Below are positions 60,125-64,000 of a stretch of 64,000 nt of DNA, piece after piece. Position 1 is the first letter of the stretch. Every line of letters begins with the position of its first letter. The notes beneath the pieces are model-generated. The model did not search any database and was not told the origin of the DNA. It worked only from the letters and a program-made list of their open reading frames with translations. Both the position numbers and the translations under genes were made by a program. This stretch comes from Impatiens glandulifera (Eukaryota > Streptophyta > Magnoliopsida > Ericales > Balsaminaceae), in NCBI RefSeq assembly GCF_907164915.1, contig NC_061862.1:77928218-77992217 (forward strand), read 5' to 3'.

Positions 60125-60404
60125 ATGGTTCATCAATAGTTTTTAATCCGTCATAATTCTCTTTTTGATTCTGCGCTATAGATTTACTAGTATTAGTGAA
60201 CAATAATGGAAGAATTCCGTTATATATATAGAGATAGGGGACATACTTCATATGAATATAGTAAGTCTCGTATGAGCTACTTTAATGATAGTTTTTACAT
60301 TTTCCATTTCACTCATAATATGGGGAAAAAGTGGACTCTAAAGGTCAAACTAATTGAGTTGAGTAATCAAACTGTATCAATTGTTTTAGAGATCGCACTG
60401 CAAT
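60125..60404 (+). other. Plastid-derived insert (petN and flanks) inside a Helitron
   Basis: The insert contains the petN reading frame with upstream and downstream spacer recognised from the trnC-petN-psbM region of angiosperm plastid genomes. It interrupts Helitron sequence exactly: the unit breaks after TTTGATGAACGCG and resumes at GAGGGTAAATGGATACTTG. Recognition is from memory of plastid sequence and was not searched. Confidence 0.8.
60252..60341 (+). pseudogene. petN: Plastid petN copy (cytochrome b6f subunit VIII), nuclear pseudogene
   Basis: The 90-bp frame has exactly the length of plastid petN (29 codons plus stop). It reads MNIVSLV then a TGA in place of the expected Trp at codon 8, then ATLMIVFTFSISLIIWGKSG and L before TAA. 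Differences from the usual plastid gene are mostly G-to-A or C-to-T changes (Asp2 to Asn, Trp8 to stop, Val to Ile), which fits decay of methylated nuclear plastid DNA. The normal protein is a one-helix subunit of the thylakoid cytochrome b6f complex. This copy cannot make it and has no plastid context. Confidence 0.88.
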
Positions 60405-60563
60405 GTGAGGGTAAATGGATACTTGAGTCGGATTGTGGGTTGACCCGCCCATAAATTTAAAACGATTAAAAATAAAATTAAAAATGCTATCACATTTTTA
60501 CCGTAATATTTTTTCACGGTTTTTTATATTATTACTCGTGCAAATGCACGGGATACATGCTAG

Positions 60564-60910
60564 TTAATATAAAAAAATGATTGGAAAGAGAGTCAAAGAA
60601 GAAATAACGTGGTACAATCTAAATGATTGAAAAAATAAAACACACGTTTTCTCTCTATTATTTTCTCTCTCAAATTTCATCACATACCACTCCTCTATTA
60701 GTGTATATATATATATATTATATTCTTATGTTGATATATGAATTAGCGATGAATCGGTATTTATTCAAAATCGCATTTTTCAATACAGGAAACATTATAT
60801 AAATGTCATACCAAAATCTTAATATTATATAAATAACATACCGATCCTATCGAATATTTGAGATATAAAAATACATACTCAATCAATTTCATTATTCATT
60901 AATTATAAAT

Positions 60911-60946
<36 letters not shown>

Positions 60947-61840
60947 TATATATATATATATATATATTATATCTCTATATTGATATAGGCTGAAATACCG
61001 AAATTAAATATTTATTCTAATATTGTACTAATAATTTCGGTATCAATATACTATACTAATTTTTTTTTAGGTATATCAAACAAAATAATATTTTCAATAT
61101 TCTGCATATGATATTTTTGATAATTTTTTCACCCCTCTACTATATTTAGGAAATTTCTTTTGATTGATGATTGTCCATTAATGTTGTATTTTTGATATTA
61201 TATATAGTCTAAGTAACATTAAATTAGGTCATTTAACTTCTTCTTTTTTAAGTATCTTCAAAATATTATTGAGATATTAAGATTGCAAGATCATAATATT
61301 ATTTTATAATTATTAGGACATAAATGAGGTTTATTTCTTGACTTAGATAAAAAAAAATATATATATTTTTGATTAAATTTCATTTTTCATTTATCCCACT
61401 AATCAATAACATCATTTGGTTGCAGAATTTGAATATTTTTCTAATAAAGAGATTTAGTAAATAGATTTAATTATTCATTTTAGTTTAAAATAGTGGGCTA
61501 TATTGTCTATCTAAATAATAAATAAGTATATCAAAATAATAATATTAGACCCGCGTATAATTTTATATAATTTAATTGATAATTTAATCTAAAATTCAAT
61601 GTTTGAATATATTTTTGTTGAAATTACTTTCTTTCCCGCCTAACGAATGTTGTCACCTTATGTGATTGGTAGACGTGCGGTGTATATATTTTGAAAAAAA
61701 AATGTGACTACAATAGGGTTAAACACATAGTTGGTAAACACACTTAACCATTTAGTTAAACGCAAAATTTGTCGCTAACAGCCTTGATCCTAAAATCTCT
61801 CAAAGAGGCCTAATGTATATATTTATCTTTTATTTCATAG
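60564..61840. other. AT-rich intergenic DNA
   Basis: (AT)n tracts lie near 60914-60967. No exon was recognised. Confidence 0.5.
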
Positions 61841-61844
61841 TACA

Positions 61845-62560
61845 CTTAAATTAGTGGAATTATAATTGAAATCTGCATTGGTTCCAATTTCATAAGAATT
61901 AACATTAAATTATAATTATTCTTATGATTATAAAAACTATAAAATTGTAATTAAATTCCAGATCTTATGTTTATAAAAAAGAATATAATAAAAATAATTT
62001 TAATATATATTATTTATTTTATTAAAATAGTAGTTTGACACAACAAATTAGGATAGCTAAAGGGTTAAGAGATTTTTTTAAAGTTTCAATTTTCATTAAA
62101 TACATATCGGTTCAACATCGGTTCAACATGTTAACTTTATTTATTAAAATACAAATATCGGTTCGACATTTTAACTTCATAAATTAAAAAAACAAAATAT
62201 CGGTTTAAAATGTTAACTTCTTAAATATTTAGTTCAAAATGTTAACTTACTAAATTAAAAAAAAAATATCGGTTCAATATATTAATATCCTAAATTCTAA
62301 AAATAATATTATCGATTGAAAACTTTAATAGTGTTTTAAATTATAAAATAATAAGTTATTTTGTTTGAAAAAACATAAAAATAAAAAATTATAATTTCAA
62401 CCTAAAAAAAGTGGAATTGAGAATTATAAAATTATACTAGATTAAATTTTATTGGAATTTTTCAATTCTAATTCTTAATATTAAAGGTCCTACCAAACTT
62501 AAAAATTAGAATGGTATCTTCAAATTTTATTGTCAATTATAGAGTTACCAAACACATCAT
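61845..62560. mobile_element. Diverged relative of the 1.37-3.70 kb fold-back family
   Basis: The segment shares GTTAACTTCTTAAAT and ATATCGGTTCAA/ATATCGGTTTAA repeats (five or so, about 50-bp spacing, 62104-62290) with the inverted sequence at 3474-3510 in the fold-back element. It also has GAATTGAGAATT-type subterminal blocks and a right end ACCAAACACATCATAG, similar to CCAACACACCC. The left end is not clear. Confidence 0.45.
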
Positions 62561-62837
62561 AGTTTTTCAAATAAACAAAACTTAAATAACAAACTCATAC
62601 CAAAAAAATTAAAATATAACTTTAAATTTTGATATTTACAAATATAGGTTAACATTAAACTAGAGAATCAATGCTAGTTAATATTAACTAGTAGAGGGTT
62701 TAAAGAGCCTGTAATTTAGATTATCCTCACTTAAAATTTGTGTGGCATTTTAAGTTTGTTTTTTTGGATTAACTTATGACAAATCTGTCAACTAGTTTGA
62801 TATTATCCAAATGGTTTGAACCTTTTCATATCCACTA

Positions 62838-62889
<52 letters not shown>

Positions 62890-64000
62890 GAATCGGTTCT
62901 ATGGTTGTTGATATGATGCAATTTTAATAGTTAAAAAACACCCATCATCTAAGGTTGCTTGTAATATTAAATCCTTGTTAATATCGATTATAGTCTTGGT
63001 TAAAATACACTTAACGTATAGACATTTCACTAATAATTAATGTTGACTATAATCATTGCATAAATATAAATAATTATTTTATTAACTTTAATATAAAAAA
63101 TTATCACAATCTCAGTCATTAACCTCACTTTAATTTAGAGTCTTTGTTAACCTCACTTTATATGTATTTTTGTTCAAACATATAGAATTAAATTATTAAT
63201 TTTGTTTAGACATATTCTATATTCAAACCAATTAGAATTAAATAAACCAATAAACAAATTAAAGCAGTCCAACCCCATGAAATTGCGTGTCTTCTTCTTT
63301 TAGGTCAAGTCTTATTCTGTTAAAGGGATTAAAGAAAAAGTTTATTATTAGGCTTTGTTTGATAAAGTTATCTTTCATTCAATTTATTCTCTAATAAATC
63401 TCAATTATAAATAAACAACTTAAGTATTATAAATCGAATGATATCAAATAAAAATGAATTAGATAAATTGTGAATAGGTTCCAATAGAAACTTTTTTAAA
63501 TAAAAAAACAATTAAGCATTATATATTGCAATCATATAATAATGTTTAATTATAGGTAATGCGTCTGCAAAACTTGAAATTATTAAACTAAAAAAATATT
63601 ATTTTATATCTCTAAGATTAAAATTGATATTCAGAATGTCTAACTATAACTTCTGTACTAATTTAGTTTAATTAGTAAAAGTGAATCAATTAATTCAAAA
63701 CCCAACTTTCCAAAAGAATGACTCATTTGAAAACACTTTTATTTTCTAAGATAAAGTTACTTAGTAGAGAAATAAATTCATTTTGTTTTTTTTCTGATTT
63801 TTATATGAATTATAAATACAGATATAAAAATTCCATACATACAACCTAAATTATATCATTATTTTATTTATATATGACCTAGTTTATTAAGAGATTTGAA
63901 TTTGAAAAAAAGAAACAGTCATAGAGACTTGGGTTAACTTTTTAAATTTAAAAAAAATTAAGTAAGATTATTTTCACTTTAATATTTAAAATATTTAATT
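62561..64000. other. AT-rich intergenic DNA to window end
   Basis: An (AT)n tract lies at about 62841-62887. No exon, RNA gene or element boundary could be supported. Confidence 0.5.

Larger units (their letters stand above)
59840..60563 (+). mobile_element. Non-autonomous Helitron containing plastid DNA, 724 bp
   Basis: The 5' region (TATATATATAATGATGC, then a near-copy of GTGTCCGGATTGCCGGGTC) and the 3' end (GTGCAAATGCACGGGATACA then CTAG at 60563) match the other three Helitrons in the window. The exact 5' start is uncertain because the first bases (TCTGGATAAATAT) are altered. Between two Helitron-derived blocks (to about 60124, and from about 60405) lies an insert that matches plastid DNA. 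Confidence 0.85.

Noticed and set aside
60206..60454. 82-codon frame overlapping petN
   Set aside because: It is in a different frame from petN and starts in plastid spacer; a shadow of the plastid insert.

Overview
This window is nuclear DNA of a flowering plant, most likely a eudicot. It is very AT-rich and intron-containing, and it is packed with plant-type transposons: CACTA/En-Spm, Helitron, Mutator-like, PIF/Harbinger-like, hAT-like, Copia and Gypsy LTR elements, and SINE-like insertions. No bacterial operons, rRNA genes or CRISPR arrays are visible. Only one host gene looks intact: a two-exon gene for a secreted, cysteine-rich, defensin-like protein with two domains (4.93-5.37 kb). The other host-gene sequences are fragments: part of a CBL-interacting protein kinase (CIPK), part of an ALT-type acyl thioesterase, some leader exons, and a plastid petN copy.

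Layout, left part. 1-0.8 kb holds a ~250-bp tandem repeat with an inverted copy at 6.3-6.6 kb. 1.37-3.70 kb is a 2.3-kb fold-back element flanked by TTA, its arms made of short CACGTT/AACGTG repeats. 4.9-5.4 kb is the defensin-like gene. 6.6-7.7 kb is a hAT-like element. 7.9-8.6 kb is a hexanucleotide array. 8.9-13.8 kb is a recent 2.4-kb tandem duplication that carries a copy of a CACTA end. 13.4-24.25 kb is a ~10.8-kb CACTA element with decayed TNP2-like transposase and TNPA/Transposase_24-like genes on the minus strand. A second, smaller CACTA-type unit with an intact 95-codon mini-gene is embedded near its right end.

Middle part. 24-35 kb is AT-rich filler with SINE-like insertions, a Helitron (29.9-30.4 kb), a GC-rich hAT-like end and the right end of another CACTA element (to 34,924). 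35.65-38.94 kb is a long inverted repeat with ~1-kb arms; a 1.03-kb Helitron has inserted in one arm and the other arm keeps the empty site. 27.6-29.4 kb and 41.7-44.5 kb are diverged copies of one segment. The second copy runs into a promoter-like region and a first exon at 44.46-44.65 kb.

Right part. 44.98-49.1 kb is a decayed Copia element with no 3' LTR. 49.4-49.9 kb is the thioesterase fragment. 50.69-54.54 kb is a Mutator-like element with ~180-bp terminal inverted repeats and a probable 8-9-bp target duplication; it holds about eight exons of a CIPK gene with introns, so it is a Pack-MULE. 55.85-58.44 kb is an internally deleted Gypsy element with a local duplication-inversion. 59.84-60.56 kb is a Helitron that contains plastid DNA with a full-length but nonsense-mutated petN. 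The rest, to 64 kb, is AT-rich sequence with a relative of the 1.4-3.7 kb fold-back family.

The main story is a layered record of transposition, gene-fragment capture and duplication. All identifications come from reading the sequence and from knowledge of the families; no database search was run.
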